From NCBI RefSeq assembly GCF_029211125.1, contig NZ_JARGEN010000010.1, forward strand, positions 1-36,461: DNA of 36,461 nt, read 5' to 3'. The notes beneath the pieces were generated by a model. The model was not told the DNA's origin. It did no database searches and saw only the letters and a program-made list of their open reading frames with translations. This document shows, in pieces, positions 8,357 through 16,723 of this stretch (within the stretch, counting starts at the first letter, position 1; each line of letters begins with the position of its first letter). Both the position numbers and the translations under genes were made by a program. Source of the stretch: Curvibacter soli. GTDB taxonomy: Bacteria > Pseudomonadota > Gammaproteobacteria > Burkholderiales > Burkholderiaceae_C.

Positions 8357-8403
8357 GCCCCGGCCACCGCCCGGGCCGGGTGTGCGGCCCCGGAGTATCA
8401 GAG

Positions 8404-10587
8404 TCAGAGTCCGGCGAGGTACTCGCGCAGCGGCAGGGGCCGGGCGATGGCGTAGCCCTGCACGTAGTCCACGCCGTAGGCGGCCAGCAGCGTGCGCTGC
8501 TGCGGCGTTTCCACGAATTCGGCGACGGTGCGCAGGCCCCGGGCGCGGGCCACGTCGCAGGTGGCTGCCACGATGCGCTGGTCCACGCGGTCGGTGAGGA
8601 TGTCGCGCACGAAGCGCCCGTCGATCTTCACGATGTCCAGCGGCAGCGACTTGAGGTAGTCGAAGCTCGCCAGGCCCGTGCCGAAGTCGTCGAGCGCGGT
8701 TTCCGCGCCGAGCGCGCGCAGGCCGGCGAGCAACTGTGCCGCCTCTGCGGGACGGGTGATGCCGGCGGTCTCGGTGATCTCGAAGCAAAACAGCGAGGCC
8801 GGCAGCCCGCCGTCGCGGATCGCCGTGACGATGTGGTCCAGCAGCCGCGGGTCCGACACCGATGCCCCCGAGAGGTTGATCGCCACCCGGCCCATGCGTA
8901 CCAGGCCCGCGCCGGCGTGGGCCGTGAGCGCCTGCACGGTCTGGGTGACGACCCAGCGGTCCACCTGCGGCATGAGGCCGTGGCGCTCGGCCAGCGGCAG
9001 GAAGTCGGCGGGCGTTACCGGCTCGCCGTCGGCGGTGCGCCAGCGCAGCAGCACTTCCGCGCCGGCGCCGGCGGCGTCGGACTCGGCCCGCTGGATCGGT
9101 TGGCAGGCGAGCCAGAGGTCGCTGCGGCCCGGTGCCGCCTGGTCTGCCGCGGGGGCGTGCAGCGCCTCCTTCAGGGCTTCGAGCCGCCCGAGCTGCGCGC
9201 GCCGCGCCCGCATGAGGTCGCCGGGCGCGTGGCCGGCGGCGCGCGCCGCCGCGTCGCCCGGCATGTCGCTTGCGATCTGGCAGGCCAGCAGCAGGGCGGC
9301 CAGCGCGTCCTCGTGCGCTTGGGCCTCGGCACCCGGGGCCATCGCGGCCACCGCGACCTGGATGCGCACGCTGCGGTCGCCGTGGCTCCAGCGGCGGTCG
9401 TCGAGCAGGGCGCGCAGCCGGGCGCACCAGTGCCCGGCGTCCGCGTCCGCGGGTGCGCAGGCCACGAAGAAGCCGCCATGCGGGCGTGCGAGCAGCGGGG
9501 CCTCGGGCAGGGCACCGCGCAGCACGTCGGCGACAGCGTGCTCGATCTCGCGGCTGGCGGGCAGGCCGAGCAACTCGCCGATCTGGTCGAGGTTGCGCAC
9601 GACGACACCGATCAGCAGGTACTGCCGCGCCTGCGGCGTGCGCAGCGCGCCGAGCAGGCCGCGCTCGTTGAGCAGGCCCGTGAGCGGGTCATGGTTGGCG
9701 GCTTGGAGCAACCGGCGCTCCATCGCCCGGTGGTGCTCCATCGTGGCGCAGACCAGGAAGCCGAGGCAGGCCAGGCAGACCACGAGCACGGCCTGCTCCA
9801 GCAGGGTCCGGGTGGCGTCGCCGCCTGCGGGTGCGAGCGCGAGCAGGGTGATGGCCGACAGCGCCGTGACCGCGTGGACGAACAGCGGGCCGCCCTGGCC
9901 GGCGGCCCAGGCGACGAGGACGAAGACCACGTACCGGGCCAAGGCCCCGGCGTCCAGCCCGTGGCCCGCGGCGCCCAGGTGGGCGCCGGCGGCCACTGCG
10001 GCCCAGGCCAGCAGCCACGCGGCCTGCCACGGCGCGAGCGCCAGCCGGAACCGCTGCCCCGGCGTGTCCAGGGCCTGGACGGCGAGTTCGGTGAGGCGGC
10101 AGAACAGCAGCACGCCGAACAGTTCCGAGACGAACATCACCGCAGCGATGTCCGCGAGCCGGACGTCGGGCGGGTGCGCGCCCAGCAGGAACTGCCAGGA
10201 GCCCGCGGCGGTCAGCAGCAGCGCGGCGGCCAGCGCCGTGTGCAGGTGGTAGCGCAGCGTGGCGGCGGCGGGGTTGTCCTCGGGCCGCTGGCGGCTGCGC
10301 CGCACGAGCCACCAGACGGCGGCCATCGTGAGCATCAGCGCAGTGAAGCCGGTGAGCGAGCGCGCGGCGCCGATGCCGTGCGCCGCGTGCCAGAGCAGCA
10401 CGCCCGCGCCGATGGCCGGCATCATGCGCGGCCCGTAGGCCAGCACCAGCCCGATGGCGATGCCGTCGGGCGGCCAGACCAGGCCCATGCCCACCCCGAG
10501 GGACGAGAACGGCTGGCACAGTTCCGCCGCCACGGCCCACAGCAGGGCGCCGGCGCAGCCGCGCTTCCAGTCGAACCGGGTGGCCAT
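8404..10587 (-). CDS. MASE1 - degenerate GGDEF - EAL cyclic-di-GMP protein
   Basis: This is an inner-membrane signalling protein of about 727 residues. The N-terminal third has about eight hydrophobic segments with the MASE1-like start (VGMGLVWPPDGIAIGLVLAYG). A GGDEF-type domain follows (NHDPLTGLLNERGLLGAL), but its active site reads RPHGGFFVA instead of GGDEF, so diguanylate cyclase activity is unlikely. The C-terminal EAL domain keeps most catalytic motifs: EVLLRW (EVL for EAL), INLSG, FEITET, DDFGTGLASFDYLK, KID and VAEFVET. c-di-GMP hydrolysis is therefore plausible. The start is uncertain: ATG codons at 10587, 10632 and 10662 all lack a clear ribosome binding site; I give the one nearest the first membrane segment. 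It is transcribed divergently from lolC. Confidence 0.88.
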   Translation of the reverse strand: MATRFDWKRGCAGALLWAVAAELCQPFSSLGVGMGLVWPPDGIAIGLVLAYGPRMMPAIGAGVLLWHAAHGIGAARSLTGFTALMLTMAAVWWLVRRSRQRPEDNPAAATLRYHLHTALAAALLLTAAGSWQFLLGAHPPDVRLADIAAVMFVSELFGVLLFCRLTELAVQALDTPGQRFRLALAPWQAAWLLAWAAVAAGAHLGAAGHGLDAGALARYVVFVLVAWAAGQGGPLFVHAVTALSAITLLALAPAGGDATRTLLEQAVLVVCLACLGFLVCATMEHHRAMERRLLQAANHDPLTGLLNERGLLGALRTPQARQYLLIGVVVRNLDQIGELLGLPASREIEHAVADVLRGALPEAPLLARPHGGFFVACAPADADAGHWCARLRALLDDRRWSHGDRSVRIQVAVAAMAPGAEAQAHEDALAALLLACQIASDMPGDAAARAAGHAPGDLMRARRAQLGRLEALKEALHAPAADQAAPGRSDLWLACQPIQRAESDAAGAGAEVLLRWRTADGEPVTPADFLPLAERHGLMPQVDRWVVTQTVQALTAHAGAGLVRMGRVAINLSGASVSDPRLLDHIVTAIRDGGLPASLFCFEITETAGITRPAEAAQLLAGLRALGAETALDDFGTGLASFDYLKSLPLDIVKIDGRFVRDILTDRVDQRIVAATCDVARARGLRTVAEFVETPQQRTLLAAYGVDYVQGYAIARPLPLREYLAGL

Positions 10588-10790
10588 GGCCAGCGTCGGA
10601 CTGTGCGGGTGATCCAGGGGCCCCGAAATCATGGTGCAGTGCGCCTGTAAGCGGATGTGCATCGCATCGTAGTAGCCATGTGTGACAGGCGTGGCAGGCG
10701 CCGTGCGCGGGCCGCCGCGCTGCACGTCCATGCCACAATCGGCTCCGGCCTGGGGTGGAGGAATGCCGACCCGGGCCGTTTTCGCGCACC

Positions 10791-12047
10791 ATGCAAATCC
10801 CCTACGAACTCGCCGTTGGCTGGCGCTACACCCGCGCGGGCCGCGCCACGCGGCGCAATGGCTTCATCTCCTTCATCTCGGGCGTCTCCATGCTGGGCAT
10901 CGCGCTCGGCGTGGCGGCGCTGATCATCGTGCTCAGCGTGATGAACGGGTTCCAGAAGGAGGTGCGCGACCGCATGCTCAGCGTGGTGTCGCACATCGAG
11001 ATCTTCGCGCCGCAGGGCGCCGCGCTGCCCGATGCGGGCCGCACGCAGGCCGAGGCGCGACGCAACCCGCAGGTGGTGGGCGCGGCGCCCTTCATCGCCA
11101 CCCAGGCGCTGATCGCGCGCGGCGAGGACATGAAGGGCGCCATCGTGCGCGGCATCGACCCCGCCGTGGAGCACGAGGTGACCGACATCGCCGCCGGCGC
11201 GCAGGGCCGCGTGCTGGAGCGGCTGTCGCCCGGCGGCTTCGGCGTGGTGCTGGGCCGCGAGCTGGCGCGCATGCTGGGCGTGCGCGCGGGCGACCAGGTG
11301 ACGCTGATCGCGCCGGGCGGCCAGGTCACGCCCGCGGGCGTGGTGCCGCGCCTCAAGCAGATGACGGTGGTGGGCACCTTTGATTCGGGCCACTACGAGT
11401 ACGACGCCACGCTGGTGCTCATGCACATCGACGACGCGGCGCGCATGTTCCGTCTCGAGGGCCCCTCGGGCGTGCGGCTGAAGCTGCGCGACCTGCACCA
11501 GGCGCCGGAGGTGGCGCATGAACTGGCGGGCACGCTGAGCGGCGACTTGCTGGTGCGCGACTGGACGCAGCAGAACCGCACCTGGTTCGCCGCCGTGCAG
11601 GTGGAAAAACGCATGATGTTCATCATCCTCACGCTGATCGTCGCGGTGGCCGCGTTCAACCTGGTCAGCACGCTGGTGATGACGGTGACCGACAAGCGCG
11701 CCGACATCGCCATCCTGCGCACGCTGGGCGCCAGCCCGGCCAGCATCATGGGCATCTTCGTGGTGCAGGGCGCGCTGGTGGGCGTGATCGGCACGCTCGC
11801 CGGGTTGGCGCTGGGCCTCGTGGTGGCCTTCAACATCGACGTCATCGTGCCGGCGCTGGAGCAGTTGTTCCACGCGAGCTTTCTGCCCAAGGACATCTAT
11901 CTCATCAGCAAGATGCCCAGCGAGCCGCAGCGCAGCGACATCGTGCCGATCGCCGTCATCTCGCTGGTGCTGGCCTTCGCGGCCACGCTGTACCCGAGCT
12001 GGCGCGCCAGCCGCGTCAACCCAGCGGAGGCCCTTCGCTATGAATAG
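10791..12047 (+). CDS. lolC: Lipoprotein-releasing ABC transporter permease (LolC/LolE family)
   Basis: This 418-residue inner-membrane permease releases mature lipoproteins from the inner membrane to LolA, powered by LolD. TM1 lies at about residues 25-50 ([27 protein letters not shown], positions only approximate). A large periplasmic domain follows, then an FtsX-type C-terminal unit with three membrane segments ending in [17 protein letters not shown], typical of the family. Only one permease gene neighbours lolD, so a homodimeric LolF-like arrangement is possible; this is inference. The start [19 protein letters not shown] is the family norm; a GTG at 10755 would add 12 unlikely residues. 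The stop lies inside lolD (eight-base overlap), indicating translational coupling. Confidence 0.95.
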   Translation: MQIPYELAVGWRYTRAGRATRRNGFISFISGVSMLGIALGVAALIIVLSVMNGFQKEVRDRMLSVVSHIEIFAPQGAALPDAGRTQAEARRNPQVVGAAPFIATQALIARGEDMKGAIVRGIDPAVEHEVTDIAAGAQGRVLERLSPGGFGVVLGRELARMLGVRAGDQVTLIAPGGQVTPAGVVPRLKQMTVVGTFDSGHYEYDATLVLMHIDDAARMFRLEGPSGVRLKLRDLHQAPEVAHELAGTLSGDLLVRDWTQQNRTWFAAVQVEKRMMFIILTLIVAVAAFNLVSTLVMTVTDKRADIAILRTLGASPASIMGIFVVQGALVGVIGTLAGLALGLVVAFNIDVIVPALEQLFHASFLPKDIYLISKMPSEPQRSDIVPIAVISLVLAFAATLYPSWRASRVNPAEALRYE

Positions 12048-12771
12048 CATAGCTGCTGCCGCAATGGATACGGGCGCTGCGGGCCAAAAAGGCTTGGAAT
12101 CCTTGGTGCTGCGGGCCAGCGGCCTGACCAAGCGCTTCAGCGAAGGCCCGCTCGACGTGACCGTGCTGCACGGCGTGGACCTGCAGGTGCGCGCGGGCGA
12201 GACGCTGGCCATCGTCGGCGCCTCGGGCTCGGGCAAGAGCACGCTGCTGCACCTGCTCGGCGGGCTGGACGCGCCCAGCGCCGGCAGCGTGGTGCTGATG
12301 GGCCAGCCGCTGGCCGGGCAGGACGCGGCGGCCCAGGGCCGGCTGCGCAACCGCTACCTGGGCTTCGTCTACCAGTTCCACCACCTGCTGCCCGAATTCA
12401 GCGCGCAGGACAACGTGGCCATGCCGCTGCGCATCCGCCGCCAGCCGCTGGCCGAATGCCACGCAGCGGCGGCGCGCATGCTGGCCGCGGTGGGGCTGGC
12501 CGAGCGCCTGCACCACCGCCCCGCCGAGCTGTCGGGCGGCGAACGCCAGCGCGTGGCCATTGCCCGCGCGCTGGTCGCGCAGCCGGCCTGCGTGCTGGCC
12601 GACGAGCCCACCGGCAACCTCGACCGCGGCAGCGCCGACCAGGTGTTCGAGTTGATGCTGCGGCTGGCGCGCGAGCACGGCACGGCCTTCGTGCTGGTCA
12701 CGCACGACGACACGCTGGCTGCGCGCTGCGACCGCGTGCTGCGGCTGGTGGTCGGACGGTTGCAGGCATAG
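12040..12771 (+). CDS. lolD: Lipoprotein-releasing system ATP-binding protein LolD
   Basis: This is the ABC ATPase of the Lol lipoprotein exporter. Walker A GASGSGKS is at residues 60-67, Q-loop region [18 protein letters not shown] at about 109-126, signature LSGGERQR at 164-171, Walker B VLADEP at 185-190, and the H-loop VLVTHDD follows. The first ~20 residues ([10 protein letters not shown] onward) are not conserved in LolD and are encoded by a dispersed repeat copy (12043-12092). The ATG at 12040 overlaps the lolC stop; no later methionine precedes the conserved [10 protein letters not shown] except M9. The protein is otherwise of normal length (243 residues). Confidence 0.96.
   Translation: MNSIAAAAMDTGAAGQKGLESLVLRASGLTKRFSEGPLDVTVLHGVDLQVRAGETLAIVGASGSGKSTLLHLLGGLDAPSAGSVVLMGQPLAGQDAAAQGRLRNRYLGFVYQFHHLLPEFSAQDNVAMPLRIRRQPLAECHAAAARMLAAVGLAERLHHRPAELSGGERQRVAIARALVAQPACVLADEPTGNLDRGSADQVFELMLRLAREHGTAFVLVTHDDTLAARCDRVLRLVVGRLQA
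12043..12092 (-). repeat. Dispersed GCGCT-type repeat, copy R2, inside the lolD start
   Basis: TAGCTGC (12050-12056) and GCGCTG (12074-12079) are 24 bases apart, start to start, as in the other copies, and are followed by a GGC-AAAAAGGC tail. Reverse orientation relative to copy R1. It covers the lolC stop codon and the first codons of lolD, so it is translated in the lolD frame. Confidence 0.75.
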
Positions 12772-12783
12772 TATGCTTTGACC

Positions 12784-14454
12784 ATGGTACAGCCCCGCCC
12801 CAGCCAGCAGCTCCACCCCGCGCGCGAACCCGCACCGCTGCGCGCGGCAGCCACCGTGCTGCTGCTGCGCGACACCCCTGCGGGCATCGAGGTGCTGATG
12901 ACCCGGCGCTCCGCGCAGGCCAGCTTCGTGCCCGGCGCCTATGTGTTTCCCGGCGGCGCCATCGACGAGGCCGACGCGCGCAGCCATGCGCTCGCCGCGC
13001 GCCGGCCCACGCAGGGCGACCTGCTGCTCACCCAGTCCATTGCCGCCATCCGCGAGAGCTTCGAGGAGCTGGGCGTGCTGCTGGCCCGCCAGGGCGACGG
13101 CAGCCCGGTTGCCCCGGCGCTGGTGGCGCAGTTGGACCGCGCCGCGCCGCTGGCCGCGCTGTGCGCCACGCACGGACTCACGCTGGCGGCCGACACGGTG
13201 TTCTCCTTCGCCCACTGGATCACCGACCGCGACCTGCCGCGCCGCTTCGACGTGCCCTTCCTCGTTGCCCGCATGCCCGCGGGCCAGGTGCCCGTGGCCG
13301 ACGAGGCCGAGCAGTTCGAGCCCGTCTGGGTGCGCCCGGCGGACGCGCTGGCGCGCCATGCGGCGGGTGGCTTCTTCATGATCTTCCCGACCATCCGCAC
13401 GCTGGAGCGGCTGCAGGCCTACGCCTCGGTGGACGCGGTGCTGCAGGCCTGTGCGGGCGAGCAGCCGCTGTGGATCAGTTGCCCGCGCGCCGGCCTGCTG
13501 GCGGGCAAGGAGGTGCGCTTCATGGACAGCGACCCGCCCTTCGGCGAGTTGGCGCTGGTGTGCCCCGACGGACAGATCACCCATGCGCTCGACTGGCAGA
13601 ACGAGCAGCCCGTGGCGCTGCTGAGGAACGTGCAGCGCCTCACCGCCGCCAACCCCGGCGTGATGACCGGGCCGGGCACCAACAGCTACCTGGTGGGCGA
13701 CCCGGACACCGGCTACATCGCCATCGATCCCGGCCCCGAAGATCCCGCGCACCAGGAGCGCCTGTGGCACGCCGCGGGCGGCGACATCCGCATGATCGTC
13801 TGCACCCACTCGCACCCGGACCACGCGCCCGGTGCCCGCCCGCTGCAGGCGCTGGTGGAGCGCCACAAGGGCTGGCGCCCGCCCGTGCTGGGTCTGCCAT
13901 CGGCCCCCACGGCGCGGGCCGCGAGTGCCTTCTCGCCTGACCGCATGCTACGAAATGAGGAGCTTCTCACGCTGGAGGGGCGGGCGATGGAGGGCAAAAA
14001 CACCCATACCCTGATGGTGCTGCACACGCCGGGCCATGCGGCCAACCACCTGTGCCTGCTGCTGCTGGAAGACGGCCTGCTGTTCAGCGGCGACCACATC
14101 CTCAACGGCAGCACCACGGTGGTGGACCCGCCCGATGGCGACATGACCGCCTACCTCGATTCGCTGGACCTGCTGGACGCGCAATGCGCTCGGCACGGCG
14201 TCGGGTTCATCCTGCCCGCGCACGGCTACGTGCTGGGCGAGGCGCGGCAGGCCATTGCGCAGCTCAAGGCGCACCGCTTGCGGCGCGAGGCCAAGATCGT
14301 CGCCGCCATGCAGGCGCTGCCCGAAGGCAGCCTCGACGACTGGGTGGCCCACGCCTACGTCGACGTGCCGCCGCGCATGTGGCCCGTGGCCGCGCGCTCG
14401 CTGCTCGCGCATGTGCAGCGCATCCGCGCGCTGGAGCCCGGCAATACCGGGTAG
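12784..14454 (+). CDS. NUDIX hydrolase / metallo-beta-lactamase fold fusion protein
   Basis: This cytoplasmic protein of 556 residues joins two hydrolases. Residues about 20-170 form a NUDIX domain: the glycines of the Nudix box lie at 57-58 (FPGGAIDE) and the REXXEE part at 90-98 (RESFEELGV). The box is split by about 25 residues as in NUDT19-like CoA diphosphatases. Residues about 290-545 form a metallo-beta-lactamase fold with THSHPDH (341-347), HTPGHA, FSGDHIL and PAHGYVLG, and a LACTB2-like C-terminal winged helix. It lies 12 bases after lolD and may be co-transcribed. A degenerate dispersed repeat falls in the second domain (about 13960-13998). The substrate is unknown; an acyl-CoA or nucleotide target is inference. 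The TTG at 12778 is an unlikely alternative start. Confidence 0.9.
   Translation: MVQPRPSQQLHPAREPAPLRAAATVLLLRDTPAGIEVLMTRRSAQASFVPGAYVFPGGAIDEADARSHALAARRPTQGDLLLTQSIAAIRESFEELGVLLARQGDGSPVAPALVAQLDRAAPLAALCATHGLTLAADTVFSFAHWITDRDLPRRFDVPFLVARMPAGQVPVADEAEQFEPVWVRPADALARHAAGGFFMIFPTIRTLERLQAYASVDAVLQACAGEQPLWISCPRAGLLAGKEVRFMDSDPPFGELALVCPDGQITHALDWQNEQPVALLRNVQRLTAANPGVMTGPGTNSYLVGDPDTGYIAIDPGPEDPAHQERLWHAAGGDIRMIVCTHSHPDHAPGARPLQALVERHKGWRPPVLGLPSAPTARAASAFSPDRMLRNEELLTLEGRAMEGKNTHTLMVLHTPGHAANHLCLLLLEDGLLFSGDHILNGSTTVVDPPDGDMTAYLDSLDLLDAQCARHGVGFILPAHGYVLGEARQAIAQLKAHRLRREAKIVAAMQALPEGSLDDWVAHAYVDVPPRMWPVAARSLLAHVQRIRALEPGNTG
13960..13998 (-). repeat. Degenerate GCGCT-type repeat, copy R5, inside coding sequence
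   Basis: GAGCTTC (13960-13966) and GCGATGGAGGGC (13984-13995) keep the 24-base start-to-start spacing of the TAGCTGC and GCGCTGGAGGC boxes and the A-rich tail, but only part of the box bases. It may be chance or a decayed copy translated within the metallo-beta-lactamase domain. Confidence 0.35.
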
Positions 14455-14459
14455 CCGCT

Positions 14460-14489
14460 CTGCGGCGCGCGAAACCCGCCGCGCCGCAG
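14460..14489. terminator. Perfect 10-bp hairpin between convergent genes
   Basis: CTGCGGCGCG (14460-14469) and CGCGCCGCAG (14480-14489) form a perfect GC-rich stem around a ten-base loop. It lies between the stop of the NUDIX/MBL gene and the stop of the convergent azurin gene. No T-run follows on either strand, so it is a candidate bidirectional end structure, not a classical intrinsic terminator. Confidence 0.5.
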
Positions 14490-14507
14490 GCCGCGCAGCG
14501 GGAGTGC

Positions 14508-14978
14508 TCAATTCACCAGCTTGAGCGTGCCCTTCATGACGACCGAGTGGCCGGGGAACGAGCAGAAGAAGGCGTAGCTCTCCGTGGTCGACAGCTTGGC
14601 CACGGGGATCGTGGCGGTGTCGGATTCGCCCGGGCCGAGCACCTTGGTGTGAGCGATCACGCGCGCATCGCCGGGCTTGAGGTAGTCCTTGTCCAGGCCC
14701 GCCGGCAGACCGTCGCTGGCCACGCCCTGCATGTCGGCGGCCTTGACCAGCACCCAGTTGTGGCCCATGGCGGACTTCGGCAGCTTGCCGACGTGCTTGA
14801 GCTTGACCTTGAATTCCTTGCAGCTCTTGCTGACGTCGATGCTCTGCTTGTTGAACTGCATGGCGTCGTTGGCCTCCACCTCCACCTCACAGGTGGCGGC
14901 GAACAGGGGGCCGGCGGCGAGCGACAGCGCGCAAAGGCCCAGGAGCTGGCGCAGGGGGCGGCGGATGGTGGCGGACAT
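14508..14978 (-). CDS. azu: Azurin, periplasmic blue copper protein
   Basis: Azurin is a type 1 copper protein that shuttles electrons in the periplasm, often to nitrite reductase or cytochrome peroxidases. Residues 1-27 form a signal peptide ending in an AxA-type site (PLFA-ATC). Ligands are His73, Cys139, His144 and Met148; subtracting 27 gives His46, Cys112, His117 and Met121, exactly the classical numbering. The disulfide pair is Cys30-Cys53 (mature 3 and 26). The motif [19 protein letters not shown] is typical. The start is supported by GGAG six bases upstream. It stands alone on the minus strand, convergent with the NUDIX/MBL gene and divergent from the DUF898 gene. Confidence 0.97.
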   Translation of the reverse strand: MSATIRRPLRQLLGLCALSLAAGPLFAATCEVEVEANDAMQFNKQSIDVSKSCKEFKVKLKHVGKLPKSAMGHNWVLVKAADMQGVASDGLPAGLDKDYLKPGDARVIAHTKVLGPGESDTATIPVAKLSTTESYAFFCSFPGHSVVMKGTLKLVN

Positions 14979-15143
14979 GGGTACTCCAATAAGTGGTGGA
15001 CGGATGGAATCGAAAAGGCGGCCCGGCAGCGCAGGCGGCGGGCCATTGCGGCATTAGACGCCGCTGTCGGCGGGTCCGCCATGACCTGCGTCAACTCCGC
15101 ACGCTCCGTCTAAACTCCCGCCAGTCACAGAAGAAGGATCACC

Positions 15144-16397
15144 ATGGAGATGGCCGCGCGGGGTCCGGCACCGGGGCCGGATGGGGGGATGGGGCGCCAG
15201 GGCGGCGGCCCGCTGCTGGAGGGCATCCAGCAGATGCCGCTGCGCTTCACCGGCAGCGGCGGCGGGTACTTCCGCGTCTGGATCGTCAACGTGCTGCTGG
15301 GCATCGTCACGCTGGGGTTCTACACGCCCTGGGCGCGGCGGCGCACCGCCCAGTACTTCTACAGCCACACTGAGGTGGCGGGCAGTCCGCTCGAATTCAC
15401 GGGCCAGCAGCGCCGCATGGTGTTCGGCTTCCTGCTGCTGGTGGCGCTGTACGCCATCTTCAAGATCGCGGCCAACACGGGGCAGGACCTGGCCGTCAGC
15501 CTCTTCATGGTGGGTGGCGCTGCGCTGGCGCCGTATTTCTGGGCCAGCGCCATGCGGTTCCGGCTCAGCGCCACGCGCTGGCGCGGGCTGCGGCTGCAGT
15601 TGCGCACGCGCTGGGGCGAGGTCTACCGCGCGAGCTGGCCGGTGTTCGCCGCGGCGCTGCTGTGGGTGGTCTGGGTGGTGGCCTTCGGCATGCTGACACC
15701 CGAATCGCCGCAGGGCCGCCCCCTGGTGCGCCAGACGCCCGGCGCCGTGTGGGCCCTGCTGGCGCTCGTGGTGGCGCTGAGCGTGCTGTGCCTGATCCGG
15801 CTCGAATACAACTACAAGAGCCTGTTCTTCCTGCGCGCCTCCATTGGCAGCGAGCACGGGCGCTGGAAGCCGGCGTACGGCGACTTCGTGCGCGTGTGGC
15901 TGGCAACGCTGGCGGTGTTCGTGCTCGGCGTGCTGGCGGTGGGCGCCATCGTGGCGGCGCTGGCGGGCGGCTCGGGCCTGCTGATGCACCGCACGCGCCC
16001 GCCCGGGCTGGTGTTCTTCGTGTTCATCGTGCTGGCCATCCTGGGCTTCTTCCTCGCGCTCGTGCTGGCCTCGGCGCCGGCGCGCGCGTACCGCGACGCG
16101 CGCATGTTCCAACTGGTCTGGAACAACGTCGGCGTGAGCCACATCGTCCGCTTCAAGACCCGCCTGCGCACGGGCGCCTATGTGGCGCTGCGGCTGAAGA
16201 ACATCGTGCTCACCCTGCTGACGCTGGGCTTCTACCGCCCGTTCGCGCGCGTCAGCGAGTACCGCATGAAGGTCGAGTCGGTGACGCTCTACGCCAAGGG
16301 CGACCTGGGCCGCATCGCGGGCCGGCTGGCGCGGCAGCAGGCCGGCGGTCTGGGCGACGCGCTCGCCGACGCCGTGGGCCTGGACATCATCGGCTGA
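15144..16397 (+). CDS. DUF898 (YjgN family) multi-pass membrane protein
   Basis: This 417-residue inner-membrane protein has about seven hydrophobic segments and the two characteristic repeats of the family, LGIVTLGFYTPWARRRTAQYFYSH near residues 52-75 and LTLLTLGFYRPFARVSEYRM near the C-terminus. Its N-terminal 30 residues are glycine-rich and variable. The start is supported by AAGAAGGA seven bases upstream. The function of DUF898 is unknown. It is followed on the same strand by an M48 metalloprotease gene, a pairing that I recall in other Burkholderiales and that suggests joint action at the membrane. Two copies of a dispersed repeat separate the two genes. Confidence 0.88.
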   Translation: MEMAARGPAPGPDGGMGRQGGGPLLEGIQQMPLRFTGSGGGYFRVWIVNVLLGIVTLGFYTPWARRRTAQYFYSHTEVAGSPLEFTGQQRRMVFGFLLLVALYAIFKIAANTGQDLAVSLFMVGGAALAPYFWASAMRFRLSATRWRGLRLQLRTRWGEVYRASWPVFAAALLWVVWVVAFGMLTPESPQGRPLVRQTPGAVWALLALVVALSVLCLIRLEYNYKSLFFLRASIGSEHGRWKPAYGDFVRVWLATLAVFVLGVLAVGAIVAALAGGSGLLMHRTRPPGLVFFVFIVLAILGFFLALVLASAPARAYRDARMFQLVWNNVGVSHIVRFKTRLRTGAYVALRLKNIVLTLLTLGFYRPFARVSEYRMKVESVTLYAKGDLGRIAGRLARQQAGGLGDALADAVGLDIIG

Positions 16398-16404
16398 GAT
16401 GGAG

Positions 16405-16524
16405 CACTCCCCCAGGCTTGCCCACTGCGTGTGGCCGCCAACCCCCTCGCCGGGGGCGATACCGGCGGCCCGGCAAAGCCGGTTCCGCGGTATCCCTGGC
16501 ATTGGGCTGCGCCAGTTTCATGCG
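16405..16524 (+). repeat. Dispersed Comamonadaceae-type repeat, copy 1
   Basis: It starts with CACTCCCCCAGGCTTGCCCA and ends with GCCAGTTTCATGCG. Inside are two hairpins, CCCCC-TCGCC-GGGGG and CCGGC-AAA-GCCGG. The first ~85 bases differ at only one position from copy 2 (161 bases downstream). I recognise this repeat as widespread between genes of Acidovorax-like bacteria. Confidence 0.9.
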
Positions 16525-16565
16525 ATGCGGGTCGCGCGCAGCGCGGTGGAGCAACTGAAGTGAAA

Positions 16566-16713
16566 CACTCCCCCAGGCTTGCCCACTGCGTGTGGCCGCC
16601 AACCCCCTCGCCGGGGGCGATACCGGCGGCCCGGCACAGCCGGTTCCGCGGGTGCCCTGGCATGGCCTGGCTCCGCAGCCGTCGGCCTGGGGTGGTCGTG
16701 CCAGTTTCATGCG
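16566..16713 (+). repeat. Dispersed Comamonadaceae-type repeat, copy 2
   Basis: Same start and same ending (GCCAGTTTCATGCG) as copy 1, but with about 27 extra bases before the end, and CCGGC-ACA-GCCGG in the second hairpin. It ends about ten bases before the M48 protease start codon. The frame upstream of that gene is open through this copy, which makes a false long start at 16592 possible. Confidence 0.9.
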
Positions 16714-16723
16714 TGGCGCAGCC

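Noticed and set aside
8391-8397. GGAGTAT near the end of the EAL gene as a third copy of the palindromic element
   Set aside because: Only a single seven-base match, with no CATACTCCC boxes at the right spacing.
8302-10650. Long plus-strand frame (782 codons) opposite the EAL-domain gene
   Set aside because: Shadow of the real minus-strand gene; no domain or family motifs.
16592-16723. Longer start for the M48 protease
   Set aside because: The extra 44 residues are translated dispersed repeat (copy 2), have no family support, and ATG 16724 is a better start.
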